A DNA stretch of 64,000 bases, from positions 124,001 to 188,000 of the forward strand of contig NZ_JARGCS010000033.1 in NCBI RefSeq assembly GCF_029193575.1. The letters run 5' to 3'. The position numbers were made by a program, and so were the translations under genes. The notes beneath the pieces were generated by a model. It did not search any database, was not told where the DNA came from, and saw only the letters and a program-made list of their open reading frames with translations. This DNA comes from Pseudomonas entomophila (GTDB lineage Bacteria > Pseudomonadota > Gammaproteobacteria > Pseudomonadales > Pseudomonadaceae). Positions 34,401 to 50,044 of this stretch are shown in pieces (the stretch's first letter is position 1; the number at the start of each line of letters is the position of its first letter).

Positions 34401-37400
34401 GAGGGTGAAGTCCGGCGTGCGGCTTACGCTTTCCAGGGTATGGGCGAACAGCGTCAGCAACGCGGTCGAAGCGGTGATGCCGAGGTCTTGGCACTGGCGT
34501 TTCAGGCGGCTCCAGCGCGCGGTGTCGAGGCTGGCCTGCAAGGTGTGGAAGCGCGGCTGGCCGTTGACCGGCGCCTGGGCCATGGGCAGCTCGGGGGCAC
34601 CGGGCAGGTAGTCCAGGGTGTCCATCCAGAAGCGCCAGGCCTGGCGCCATTGGGCACCCTCGCGCTGGGCGAGCTCGGCCATCACGTAGTCACGGAAGGT
34701 CAGTTGCAGGGGCTCGAGACGCTCGCCGGCATAGGCCCGTGCCAGGTCATCCATCATCACCTTGAAGCTCTGCACGTCGAACAGCAGCAGGTCGAGGTTC
34801 ATGTGCAGGCGGCACAGCCCGTCGTCCAGTTCGCTGACGGTGACTTCGAACAGCGGCCAGCGGTCGGTGGGCGGCACGCGGTAGGACATCTGCTCGCGGA
34901 TGTGCGCCAGGCGTTGCTCACGCGCCTGCGGGGTGAGGCCACGCAGGTCGGTGCGGGGCAACTGGTACCAGGGGGTGTTCTCCAGAATGCGCTGTCGACC
35001 GTCGCTGTCGACCACCATGCGCAGCATGTCGTGGCGAGCGATCAGCGCGTTCCAGGCCTGCTCGAAGCGCGCCAGGTCGAAGCTGGCGAGCGCTTTGTCC
35101 CACTCGAAAAGCACATGGCAGGCCACCCCGCCGTAGTCGATCAGGTCGGTGCGGCCCAGCCAGTAGGCGTGTTGGATCGGCGTCAGCGGGAAGGGTTCGT
35201 AGCGCTCGGCTGGGTTCGGTTGCAGGTCGCTGGGGTGGCGCGTTGTCGCCGTGGGCGCGGTGTCTAGCAGCAGGCTGGCCAGGCCCTGGATGCTCAGGTC
35301 GCGATAAGCGCGTTCGGCGTCCAGGCGCACGCCCAGCTCGCGCTGGATGGTGCTGCTCAGTTCGAGGAACAGCAGCGAGTCCAGGCCTCGTTGCATCAAG
35401 TCCTGGGTCGCGGCCAGCGGCTGCTCGGCGCTCAGGCGCAGTTGGCTGCGAATCGATGCCGTGAGCCAGGCGTGCAGGGCCTCGCGGTCGCTGCCCGGGT
35501 CGCCGGTGAGCGTGGGGGCGGGAAGGCGCTCGGCCATTCGAGGTGCCGTGGGGTGTGGGGACGCGGCAGCGCTTGGGGTGGGCGCGAACAGCTTGCGCGA
35601 CGGGTCGATCCGCTGCGGCTCGATGCGCATCGCCAGGTGCCAGGGGGCGCCGCGCACCACGGCTTGCTCCAGGTGCCACAGCCCTTCGGCGGTGCTCAGC
35701 GTGCCCATGCCGGCCTGGGCCAGCTTGGCGTGCAGGCCATCGTCGGCGGCGCGGCCGACTTCGCCCCAGGCGCCCCAGGCGATGCTCAGGGTGCGCAGCG
35801 CACCGTGCGCCTGGGTATCGGCCAAACCGTCGAGGTAGGCGCTGGCCAAGGCATGGGCGCCCTGGCCCGGCGCGCCGAGGCTGGCGGCGGCGGAGGAGTA
35901 CAGCAGCAGGTAACGGCCACCTTCCTGCAGGGCAGCCTGCAACTGGCGCGCGGCCTGGCACTTGACCTGCAGCAGCGGACCCAGGCGCCCGGCGTCGAGG
36001 TTGGCCAGCGGTGTGTCGTCGAGCCGCGCGGCGCAATGGATCGCGCCGGCCAGGCCACCTTCGCGGCGCAGGCTGTCGAGGGCGTCGGCCAGTGCGGCCG
36101 GTTCGCTGACGTCGCAGGCCAGCCAGCGCACCTCGATGCCGCAGGTTTGCGCGAAGTGCGCCTGCCACTGCTCGGCCTGCGCGCTGCGGCGTGGCGCGAG
36201 CAAGGCGATGCGCCGCGCGCCCTGTTGCGCAAGCCATGCCGCGCTGAGACGGCCCAGGCCGCCAAAGGCCCCGGTCACCAGGTGCCAGCCCGGCAACGCC
36301 AGGCTGGCCGCAGGCAACGCGGCAGCGGCATGGGCGTGCGGCACCAAGGCCTGCACCTGGGCCACGCCATCGCGCACGGCGATCCAGCGTTCCCCCGCCT
36401 GGGCGGCGCCTAGGCCAGGCAGCAGCGCTTGCCAGGGGGCCTGCTGCGCCAGGTCGATGATCGCCAGCGCTCGGTTGGGCTGTTCTGCACTGGCGACCCG
36501 CAGCAGGCCCCACAAGGCGCGCTGCTCGGGGGCTACGGCGTCGCTCGCGGCCAAGGGCCAGGCACCCCGGGTGACCACCAGCAAAGGTTGCTGGCGATCA
36601 CGGCCCAGCGCGTCGAGCACCTGGGTGGCCATTTCACTCAGTTCAGCCGCTTCCACCACCAGCAGGCAAGCCTGCGCCTCGGGGTGGTGCGCGATACCCG
36701 CCGCCGCCAACGCTTCGCGGGCCTGTGGCGGTTCGACACGCAGGGCGAGCGGGGCGCTGCCGGCGCCAGGCAGGGCGCGCCAGTGCCATTGGTAGTGCGT
36801 GTCTGGCGCGGCTTGCAGACGGGGCAGTGCGCCGTGGGCGGGGCCGGTCTGGGCGAGCAGGCGCCAGTGGCCTTCGTCGTCGCGTTGGCTCAAGGCGACC
36901 TGCGCCGCACCGAAGGCGCCCGCGCGCCATTCGATGCCGAGGGCGTCGAGTCGTGCCGGCAGTGGCGGTGCCTCGGTGAACACGGGGGGGCGCCGGGTAT
37001 CGCCATGACGGGCGGTCAGCGCGGCACACAGTTCGCCCAGGCGCCGCTGCCAGCGCACGCTATCGCCCTGGCAATCGCGCCAGTCGGCCTGGTAGCGGTG
37101 CTCGCCCAACTGGCGGCCGAGCAGCGCGCTGCCGCTGTCATGGCCGACCAGACCGGTGGTCGCCGCCGCGACGGCGGTGCGGGCCAGCAGGATGTGCTCG
37201 CTGATGCGCGCGGTTGGCGTGCCATCGTCGGGCAGCCAGTCGACACGCTCGAAGCCGCTTTCCAGGCACTGGCGCTGCCAGTGCGCGGTGGACAGGAACA
37301 GCTCGCCGCCCCGGGCGGCTTGGTCGTGCAGAGGCAGCACCAGCGGCCCGAAGACGAAGTCGAACAGGCGCATCGGCCGGGTGATCTCGCGCATCAACAG

Positions 37401-40400
37401 CGCGCCGCCGGGTTTGAGCAGCGGGCGCAGGTTGCCCAGCGTGTCGCCGATGTGCTGAGTGGCGTGGATGACGTTGGCCGCCACGATCAAATCGTAGTGA
37501 CCGTCGCTGAAACCTTGCTCGGCGGCAGGCTTGTGCAGGTCGAACTGTTGGTACTCGACGAAATCGAAGGCGCCGAACTTCTCTTGTGCGCGGCGGCTGA
37601 ACAGCGGCGAGATGTCGGTGAAGCAATAGCGCACGTCGGCAACCTCTGCCAGTTCGGGCAGCAGCCAGGCGGTGGTGCCACCCGTGCCGCCACCCACTTC
37701 CAGGATGCGCAGCGGCGCGCCGCCGGCCTGCTGCTTCTGGCGCACCAGGCCGGCCACCACGCCAGCGGCGATCTGGTTGAAGTAGCGGCCATAGCTGAAC
37801 TGCTGGTACAGCACCTCGACGCCGCTGGATGCGCTTTGCGGGAAGATCACCGCCACCGGCTCGACGCTGCCGCTCATCATCGCGAACAACTGCTCACCGG
37901 CACGCTCGACGGTATCGGCAATCACCTCCAGGCCTTCGCAGCAGCCGCGCAGCTCAACGAGCAGCGCGGCATGGCGGGCGTGCGGCAGTGCTTCGGCGCT
38001 GTGGTAGCGATCGTGCTCGAGGCGGTAGTAGCCGTCCTCGGCGCAGGCGCGCAGCAGGCGTTCGAGCAATTGCCGGTGGCGCGGCAGCAAGCGCCCGCCG
38101 CGCAAGACCTGCAACGCGGTCACGCCGTGGTCGATCGCGTCGCCCACGCACTGGCGCACCAGTTTATCGACGTACAGGCCATGCAGCTCGGTGACGCAGC
38201 GATACAGGCGCTCCAGGCGCGGCAGGTCGAGGGCGGCGGCCTCACGCTCGATGACCAGACGCCCGCCTTGCAGCAGCAAGTCCTGGGTCGGGGCGGGCGC
38301 TGCCTGGGTAGGGGCGGCGGCACACCAATAGCGTTGCTCGTCGAAAGGGTAAAGCGGCGCGTCGCCGCGCAGGCCACGGCTGGGCAGCAGGCTGCGCCAG
38401 TCGAGGTTCAGCCCGGCGGCGAACAGTTTGAGCAAGGCTTCGCGTTGAAGCTCGGTGCTGGCCTTGTGGCGACGAGCGCTGGCGACCCACGCGCAGCGCG
38501 TGGGGAAGCTGCGCTTGCCGATGCTGGCGAGCGGCGCGTCGGCACCGACTTCCAGCGCCACGCCGATACCCTGGTCGAGCGCCGCTTGCAGTGCTTGATG
38601 GAAGCGCACAGGCTCGCGCAGGTGGCGGCGCCAGTAATCGGCCTGGTCCAGTGTTTCCAGGGCCAGCACCTGGCCGGTGAGGGTGGAGATCACCGGTGTC
38701 TTGCCGGGGGCCGCCTGCAAGGAGGCACAGGCGTGCTGCCAGGCATCGAGGATCGGCTCGAGCAGCCGGGAGTGCGCGGCGCCCGCCACGCCCAAGGGCG
38801 TGCAGCGGATCTGCCGGGCTTGCAGGGCCTGGGCCAACGCTTCGATGGCGGGGGCGGCGCCCGAGGCCACCAGGTGCTCCTCGGCGTTGTACACGGCGAC
38901 TTCCACGCCGTGCGCCTCGGCCAACGGGGCAAGCCGCGCCGGGGTGCAGAACACCGCGAGCATGCGCCCGTCGGCACCGCTCTGGTGCATCAGCTGGCCG
39001 CGGCGAATGACCAGCGGCAGCAGCGTTTCCAAGGGGTAGTGGCCGGCGATCACGCAGGCGGCGAACTCACCCACCGAGTGGCCGATCAGCAGGTCTGGGC
39101 TCAGGCCCTGCTCGCGCCAGTGCGCGGCCATGGCCACGGTGAAGGCGACGATGGCCGGTTGGGCGTAGTCCATGCGGTCGATCAGCGCGCCGTGCTCGCC
39201 GAACATCACCTCGCGCAGGGGCGGGTCCAGGTGGCCCGCCGCACAGGCGAAGGCGCGGTCCAGGCTCTGGGTGAAAGCCGGTGCGACGCCGTAAAGGTCA
39301 AGGCCCATGCCCGCCCACTGGCTGCCTTGGCCGCTGCACAACCACAGCTGCTGGCCATCGTGGCGCAGGCCTACGTGCAACAGGGCATCGTCGCTGCCTT
39401 GGGCATAGGCCTGCAGGGCGTGGGCGGTTTCCTCGTGCAGCGGTACGGCCAGGCGCTGCGGCAAGTCGAGCTGGCGCGCGTGCAACGCGGTGTGCGCCAG
39501 GTGCGCGGGCGCATCGCCTGAGCCGAGACGTTCGGCGTAGGCGCCCGCCAAGCGGCGCAGCGACGCTTCGCTGGCGGCGCTGAGCAGCAGCGCATCGGCC
39601 CGGGGCGTGGCGAGGGTGGGGCGCAACGGCTCGGGCAGCGCCTCGACGATCATGTGGCAATTGGTGCCGCCGATGCCGAACGAAGAGACCCCGGCGCGAC
39701 GCGGCCCGGCAGGCCAGTCCAGGGCCTCGCGCGGCACGTGGAACGGGCTCTGCTCAAGTTTGAGCGCGGGGTTGGGGCGCTGGAAATGCACGCACGGCGG
39801 GATCTTGCCATGGCGCACCGCAAGCACGGTCTTGATCAGGCTGGCGATGCCCGCCGCGGTGTCGAGGTGGCCCAGGTTGCCCTTGACCGAGCCCAGCGCG
39901 CAGCCGCCGATGTCGCTGCGTTCGGCGAACGCTTCGCGCAGGGCCTGCAGCTCGATCGGGTCACCCAGTGGGGTTCCGGTGCCGTGGGCCTCGAGCATGC
40001 CGATGCTGGCCGCCTCGACATCGGCCAGCAGCAGCGCATCGCGGATCACCTCGCGCTGGCCGAGCACCGAAGGGGCGGTGTAGCCAACCTTGTGGCTGCC
40101 GTCGTTGTTGATCGCGCTGGCGCGCAGCACCGCGAGAATCGGGTCGTTGTCGCGCAGCGCGTCGTCCAGCCGGCGCAGCACCACCGCACCCACGCCGTTG
40201 CCGGCGAAAGTGCCCTGGGCGTCGGCGTCGAACGGGCGGCAGCGCCCGTCTGGCGAGAAGATCATGCCCGGCTGGTAGCGGTAGCCGGCCTGTTGCGGAA
40301 ACGACACTGCCACGCCACCGGCCACGGCCATCGCGCACTCGCCACTGCGCAGGCTTTCGCAGGCCATGTGCACGGCCACCAGTGAGCTGGAGCAGGCGGT

Positions 40401-40940
40401 CTGCACGGTGATCGCCGGGCCGCGCAGGTTGAGCTTGTAGGCGGCGCGGCTGGCCAGGTAGTCCTTGTCGTTGCCCATCAGCGCTTGCAGGCCCTTGACC
40501 TGGGCGACCTCGGTGACGCGGATGGCCTCGCGGCCGGGGTAGGTGCTCAGGCGCCCCGAGGCGAACACGCCGGTCTTGTGCGGCACCTCGCGCGGGGCGA
40601 AGCCGGCGTGCTCCAGGGCGTGCCAGACGGTTTGCAGGAACAGGCGCTGCTGCGGGTCGATCGACTCGGCTTCCTGCGGTGAGTAGCCGAACAGCGTGGC
40701 ATCGAAGTACTCGGGCCGCTCGACGGTCGAGGCGACATTGACGAAATCCGGGTGGTCGACCAGCGCCGGGTCCAACCCGGCGGCCAGCAGCTCGTCACGG
40801 CTGAACCGGCGGCTGCATTCGCGCCCCGCCAGCAGGTTGAGCCAGAACTGATGGCTGTCGTGGGCTTCGGGGAAACGGCAGGCCAGGCCAACCACGGCGA
40901 TGGGTTCGCTGGTGCCGTAGAAGGCGTCAGACGTGAGCAT
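31464..40940 (-). CDS. irp1: HMWP1-like hybrid polyketide/nonribosomal synthetase
   Basis: A 3158-residue protein, almost the length of Yersinia HMWP1 (3163). Domains in order: ketosynthase (1-430, C183 in TACSSS, EAHGTGTPLGDP, NLGHLDTAAG), acyltransferase (about 530-850, S622 in IGHSVGEF), C-methyltransferase (about 1080, EVGGGTGGTT), ketoreductase (about 1555), acyl carrier (about 1853, GLDSLLF), cyclisation domain (from about 1917, DLLLFD at about 2050), second methyltransferase (about 2600, EVGAGTGATT), peptidyl carrier (about 2852, GGDSL) and thioesterase (about 2977, GWSYGSF). It would add a malonate unit with C-methylations, then the last methylthiazoline, and release the product. There is no adenylation domain, as in Yersinia, so Cys must be loaded in trans by the HMWP2-type protein. 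Assignment to yersiniabactin rather than pyochelin rests on this protein. Confidence 0.94.
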   Translation of the reverse strand: MLTSDAFYGTSEPIAVVGLACRFPEAHDSHQFWLNLLAGRECSRRFSRDELLAAGLDPALVDHPDFVNVASTVERPEYFDATLFGYSPQEAESIDPQQRLFLQTVWHALEHAGFAPREVPHKTGVFASGRLSTYPGREAIRVTEVAQVKGLQALMGNDKDYLASRAAYKLNLRGPAITVQTACSSSLVAVHMACESLRSGECAMAVAGGVAVSFPQQAGYRYQPGMIFSPDGRCRPFDADAQGTFAGNGVGAVVLRRLDDALRDNDPILAVLRASAINNDGSHKVGYTAPSVLGQREVIRDALLLADVEAASIGMLEAHGTGTPLGDPIELQALREAFAERSDIGGCALGSVKGNLGHLDTAAGIASLIKTVLAVRHGKIPPCVHFQRPNPALKLEQSPFHVPREALDWPAGPRRAGVSSFGIGGTNCHMIVEALPEPLRPTLATPRADALLLSAASEASLRRLAGAYAERLGSGDAPAHLAHTALHARQLDLPQRLAVPLHEETAHALQAYAQGSDDALLHVGLRHDGQQLWLCSGQGSQWAGMGLDLYGVAPAFTQSLDRAFACAAGHLDPPLREVMFGEHGALIDRMDYAQPAIVAFTVAMAAHWREQGLSPDLLIGHSVGEFAACVIAGHYPLETLLPLVIRRGQLMHQSGADGRMLAVFCTPARLAPLAEAHGVEVAVYNAEEHLVASGAAPAIEALAQALQARQIRCTPLGVAGAAHSRLLEPILDAWQHACASLQAAPGKTPVISTLTGQVLALETLDQADYWRRHLREPVRFHQALQAALDQGIGVALEVGADAPLASIGKRSFPTRCAWVASARRHKASTELQREALLKLFAAGLNLDWRSLLPSRGLRGDAPLYPFDEQRYWCAAAPTQAAPAPTQDLLLQGGRLVIEREAAALDLPRLERLYRCVTELHGLYVDKLVRQCVGDAIDHGVTALQVLRGGRLLPRHRQLLERLLRACAEDGYYRLEHDRYHSAEALPHARHAALLVELRGCCEGLEVIADTVERAGEQLFAMMSGSVEPVAVIFPQSASSGVEVLYQQFSYGRYFNQIAAGVVAGLVRQKQQAGGAPLRILEVGGGTGGTTAWLLPELAEVADVRYCFTDISPLFSRRAQEKFGAFDFVEYQQFDLHKPAAEQGFSDGHYDLIVAANVIHATQHIGDTLGNLRPLLKPGGALLMREITRPMRLFDFVFGPLVLPLHDQAARGGELFLSTAHWQRQCLESGFERVDWLPDDGTPTARISEHILLARTAVAAATTGLVGHDSGSALLGRQLGEHRYQADWRDCQGDSVRWQRRLGELCAALTARHGDTRRPPVFTEAPPLPARLDALGIEWRAGAFGAAQVALSQRDDEGHWRLLAQTGPAHGALPRLQAAPDTHYQWHWRALPGAGSAPLALRVEPPQAREALAAAGIAHHPEAQACLLVVEAAELSEMATQVLDALGRDRQQPLLVVTRGAWPLAASDAVAPEQRALWGLLRVASAEQPNRALAIIDLAQQAPWQALLPGLGAAQAGERWIAVRDGVAQVQALVPHAHAAAALPAASLALPGWHLVTGAFGGLGRLSAAWLAQQGARRIALLAPRRSAQAEQWQAHFAQTCGIEVRWLACDVSEPAALADALDSLRREGGLAGAIHCAARLDDTPLANLDAGRLGPLLQVKCQAARQLQAALQEGGRYLLLYSSAAASLGAPGQGAHALASAYLDGLADTQAHGALRTLSIAWGAWGEVGRAADDGLHAKLAQAGMGTLSTAEGLWHLEQAVVRGAPWHLAMRIEPQRIDPSRKLFAPTPSAAASPHPTAPRMAERLPAPTLTGDPGSDREALHAWLTASIRSQLRLSAEQPLAATQDLMQRGLDSLLFLELSSTIQRELGVRLDAERAYRDLSIQGLASLLLDTAPTATTRHPSDLQPNPAERYEPFPLTPIQHAYWLGRTDLIDYGGVACHVLFEWDKALASFDLARFEQAWNALIARHDMLRMVVDSDGRQRILENTPWYQLPRTDLRGLTPQAREQRLAHIREQMSYRVPPTDRWPLFEVTVSELDDGLCRLHMNLDLLLFDVQSFKVMMDDLARAYAGERLEPLQLTFRDYVMAELAQREGAQWRQAWRFWMDTLDYLPGAPELPMAQAPVNGQPRFHTLQASLDTARWSRLKRQCQDLGITASTALLTLFAHTLESVSRTPDFTLNLTYFNRRPLHPQVQQLIGDFTSVLLVDFQLGRGASLRELMQATQARLWQRLAHTAVNGVELMRELGRRRGQSRQPAMPVVFTSMLGMSLEGQAIDQAMTATLGDPVHVFTQTPQVWLDHQVMEIDGELVFSWYCMRDVLADGVEQRLFDAYRQLLEALADQPQAFDSLPALPRHDWSVHLDGEPLDVQALEASLRQVPGVLGARIDIDRGQCRLLGNLLAAPPRDQSDSPAAVSPLADSDLPGLDASEREEVQQTWAALEQRAREGVIATLREHGLFTAAGQAHDLPQVMARLGALPRFSGLVRRWLALLCDEGLVRRQAQDYVSVRALPEPAHALAPLPAAPWSQTLGDYLRTCIGLHGELFRGERSALGLLFAGDDRVVRAFYSENPVLRCLNRSVTQAALALAEGRRDLRVLEVGAGTGATTAELLPALERHLREYRFTDISKLFLEQARERFAAWPAFSASELDLNRPIDHEQHPGYDLIVAVNVLHDVVNVPRSLRRLHGLLREGGHLLLVEATERDSALQLASIGFIENLSDFEDARADDGKAMLDLPRWREAVQRAGFSWVLNWPRQADDSMRQHFMLARAEAPAHLDLPALAERLGTGKAGWPLRLRLVEQGQAQRIEPAATAATAPPRSAAVAPALLRQVGELWHELLGQPVHEASDFFACGGDSLIATRMIARLNRLGYGGSSLRSLFDHPRLGDFCATLAPANAPQDDNPLALARGPHPQSLFVFHASDGDISAYLPLARGLGLQVFGLQADPGQPAASLEALAQRYVQAVRRQQPQGPYLLLGWSYGSFLAEAAAHLLHGAGEAVRLVLLDPVCRADFQFSQRAELLRLMAQGANPLPLPEDFEQRSEAQQLATFIELAVQAGLLKQAPAPAQAEAWLAHIEHLLRLLAEHRQPRALALPCLWLEAGQRPAHWCAAEQDWAAWATQAQRQRLACGHWQLLLDDQHLPHTCQTIAAWIAATEEVRP

Positions 40941-42149
40941 TGAGAACCTCTTGGGCAGTCTGGGTAGACGTGTGCGCAGCGAGCCCGCGTTCCAGGCGTC
41001 GGCGCAGGTGGTAGGCGGGCCACAGGCTCAGGCAGGCGATCGTCGCCAGGCCTGCCAGCAGCAGCGGGTAGCCGGCGTGGTGGGCGACTTGCAGGGCCGC
41101 CATCGAGGCGAGCATGGCCACCGAGGCATCGACCGATTGCAGCAAGGCGTAGTCGGAGGCGGGCTGGTGCGGGCGCACCACGCCCATCAGCAGGTTGTAG
41201 AGCACCACGAAGCTGATCGCCGCCGCGACGTTGACCAGGAAGAACAGCGCCAGCCAGGCATCGAGGCTGTACAACCGGGCGCCAACGGCCGCCGCCAAGG
41301 CGATGGCTGCGTGCAGCGCCATGGCCGGCAGCAGCACGCGCCAGGTGCCCAGGCGCCGCGCCAGCCAGCCGCCGAGCCATACGCCGATGCCGCTGGCGAG
41401 GATGCCGTAGACGCTGCTCGCCAGGCCAAGGTCCACCAATGCCAGGCCTTGGTCGAGCAGCAGCACGGTCTGCACGGCCATCAGCCCGCGCATGGCCAGG
41501 TAGTAGAGGGCGGTCAGGGCCAGGGCGGGCCACAGGCTGGCGATGCTGGCCAGGCCCAGGCGTGGACGCTGTTGCGGCGGGGCCTGGGTGTGCGGGCGTG
41601 TCAGCAGGGTCGCGGGCAGCAACAGGGCCAACGACAGCCCGGCCATGCCGAAGAACCCGGCCTGCCAGCCCCAGCGTTCGGCCAGGAACAGGAACACGAA
41701 CGAGCCGAAGACGATACCGAGGTAGCTGCCGCCGACCTGCGCGGTATTGGCGTAGGGCCGTTGCGTCGCATCGCAGGTGGTGATGGTGATGCCGTCGGCA
41801 TAGATATCGTGGCTGGCCGACAGCGACGCCAGCAGCATCAAGGCCCCGAGAATGGCGTAGAGCGACCGCTCCGGCGCCAGGCAACCGATGACCAGCAGGG
41901 TCGCGGCCATCGCCAGTTGCAGCAGCACCAGGCTGCCGAGGAAGCGGTTGCCGCGCAGGGTCATGCTGTGGCGCTCGCACCAGGGCGCCCAGAGGAACTT
42001 GCCGAGCCAGGGCAGGAAGGTCAGCGACAGCAGGCTCAGGCTGGCCAGGTCCAGGCCCTGATAGCGGAAGTAGCCGACCACGCCCTGCAGCATCAGCGCG
42101 GTCAGCATGCCTTGGTGCAGGTAGTAGCACCAATACGGCAGGTAGCGCT

Positions 42150-42153
<4 letters not shown>
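40927..42153 (-). CDS. RhtX/FptX-family siderophore permease (MFS)
   Basis: A 408-residue inner-membrane protein with about 12 hydrophobic segments. LHQGMLTALMLQGVVGYFRY near the start, then LPWLGKFLWAPWCERH and SHDIYADGITI, mark the RhtX/FptX group, whose members move ferri-rhizobactin or ferri-pyochelin from periplasm to cytoplasm as single proteins. It lies between irp2 and irp1 and overlaps both by 4-14 bp, so it is made with the assembly line. Yersinia has an MFS gene (ybtX) elsewhere in its locus. With YbtP/YbtQ also encoded here, this locus has two possible inner-membrane routes. Export of the free siderophore is a less likely alternative. Confidence 0.85.
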
Positions 42154-48239
<6,086 letters not shown>

Positions 48240-48298
48240 GGTGAGACTCCATCCAGACAGGTGCTCGGCCACGCCGGAAGCGGCGCGGCGCGCAGGTT

Positions 48299-50044
48299 TC
48301 AGGTGTGCAGGGGCCAATCCAGGGCCTGGCGCTGCTGGTGCCACAAGCGCGCGTACAGGCCGTTGAGCTCGAGCAGTTGCTGATGACGCCCGCGCTCGAC
48401 GATGCGCCCGCGGTCCATGACCAGGATCTGGTCGGCGTCTTGAATGCTGTGCAGGTGGTGGGCGATGACCAGGACCGTGCGCTCACGCACCAAGGTGTCG
48501 AGGGCTTGCTGGATCGCGGCCGCCGACGAGGGGTCGACGCTGGAGGTCGCCTCGTCGAGCAGCAGGATCTGGCTGTCCTTGAGCAGCGCCCGGGCGATCG
48601 CCAGGCGCTGGCGTTCACCGCCGGACAACCAGCCGCCGCCTTCGCCGATGTCGCTGGCATAGCCCTGGGGCAGGGCACTGATGAACGCGTGGGCCTGGGC
48701 CTGGCGCGCGGCGTGGATCACCTCCTGCTCGGTGGCGCCGGGTTTGCCGATGCGCAGGTTGTCGAGCACGCTGCCGGAAAACAGGGTGACGTCCTGGAAC
48801 ACCATCGACACCTGCTCGCACAGGTACTGGCTGCCGATCTCGCGGACGTCCACGCCGCCGATGCGGATCGCGCCGCTGTCGACGTCCCAGAGCCGGGCGA
48901 TGAGGTGGGCCAGGGTGGTCTTGCCCGCACCGCTGGGGCCGACCAACGCGGTCAGGCTGCCGGCGGGCAAGGTGCAGGACACGCCGTTCAGGGTCGCCTC
49001 GCCGCGCTGGCCGTGGCGGAAGTGGACGTCGCGCACCTCGACGTCGTGCCGCGTGGGCCGTTTCGCCGTTTCGGGCTCGCCCAGGGGCGATGTTTCCAGG
49101 AGGCGCTCGGTACGGCTCAAGGCCAAGTGGCCGAAGCGCAGCAGCAGGGTGGAAAAGCACAGCTCGGCGGCCACCCGGTACAGCGGCAGCGCCAGCACGC
49201 AGAACAGCAGCACGTCATGCAGCGCCAGTTGGCCATGGCCGAGCAGCAGCACGCCGGCCAGCACCATGAGCACGTAGCCGGCCTCGATCACCAGCCCGGC
49301 CAACGCCAGCCAGGGTGCAGGCTTGAGCTCGATGTCGACCATCGCCCGGTGCTGGCGGTCGATCGCCTGCTCGAGGTGGCGCAGGGCCGTGCCAAAGCGC
49401 CCGAAGCCGCGAATCACCGCGAGGCCCTTGAGGTATTCCTGCAAGGCGACCTGGGCCTGGTTACTGCAGGCGAGCATGCGCTCGCCTTGCACCAGGCTCT
49501 TGCGGATCGCCACCGCCACCGCCAGGCCCGCCAGCGGCAGCATCAGCAGCACCGTGGTCGCCAGCAGCGGTTCGACCCAGAACAGCAACGCCAGCAGGCA
49601 CAGCAGGTGCGCCAACGATTGCGCGCAACTGCCGAGAAAGTGCGACCAGAGGTTTTCCACCAACTCCAGGTCGCTGGTCAGGCGCGCGCTGATTTCGCCG
49701 CTGTGGTGTTGGCCGAACCAGCCCAGGGGCAGGCTCTGCAAGTGGTCGATCAGGCGCAGCCGGGCGCTGGCCATCATGGCGTAGGCGCCGGTGAAGATCA
49801 TCGGCATGCTCGCTGCGCCGGCGGCGATGCGCGCCAATAGGCACACGAGCATGGCCAGGGCCAGCCACAGCACCTGGCCAAGGCCCGATGTGCCGTCCAG
49901 CAGCCCGCGCAGCAGCAGATAGAGTGGCAGCGCGAACGCGGCGGCGAGCGCGCCTTCCAGCGCAGCCAGGCGCAGCCCCTGGGTCAGGCGCGGGTCGCGG
50001 TTGCCCGCCAGGCGCTCACCGGCATGGATCAGTGGCGCGATCAT
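48299..50044 (-). CDS. ybtQ: ABC half-transporter, YbtQ-like
   Basis: A 581-residue fusion of a six-helix membrane domain (residues about 20-310) and an ATPase domain with Walker A GPSGAGKTT, signature LSGGERQR and Walker B ILLLDEATSSVD. YbtP and YbtQ of Yersinia have exporter-type architecture but act together to import ferric yersiniabactin, an unusual direction. The ATG at 50044 overlaps the ybtP stop by 4 bp; the frame runs on to 50248 only as a shadow. A 59-bp gap to irp2 is the largest in the operon. Confidence 0.9.
   Translation of the reverse strand: MIAPLIHAGERLAGNRDPRLTQGLRLAALEGALAAAFALPLYLLLRGLLDGTSGLGQVLWLALAMLVCLLARIAAGAASMPMIFTGAYAMMASARLRLIDHLQSLPLGWFGQHHSGEISARLTSDLELVENLWSHFLGSCAQSLAHLLCLLALLFWVEPLLATTVLLMLPLAGLAVAVAIRKSLVQGERMLACSNQAQVALQEYLKGLAVIRGFGRFGTALRHLEQAIDRQHRAMVDIELKPAPWLALAGLVIEAGYVLMVLAGVLLLGHGQLALHDVLLFCVLALPLYRVAAELCFSTLLLRFGHLALSRTERLLETSPLGEPETAKRPTRHDVEVRDVHFRHGQRGEATLNGVSCTLPAGSLTALVGPSGAGKTTLAHLIARLWDVDSGAIRIGGVDVREIGSQYLCEQVSMVFQDVTLFSGSVLDNLRIGKPGATEQEVIHAARQAQAHAFISALPQGYASDIGEGGGWLSGGERQRLAIARALLKDSQILLLDEATSSVDPSSAAAIQQALDTLVRERTVLVIAHHLHSIQDADQILVMDRGRIVERGRHQQLLELNGLYARLWHQQRQALDWPLHT

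Noticed and set aside
36429..39521. 1030-residue open frame antisense to irp1
   Set aside because: It is the mirror of strongly coding GC-rich DNA, with Gln/Arg/Gly/Ala-rich low-complexity translation and no family motif; irp1 explains the region fully.
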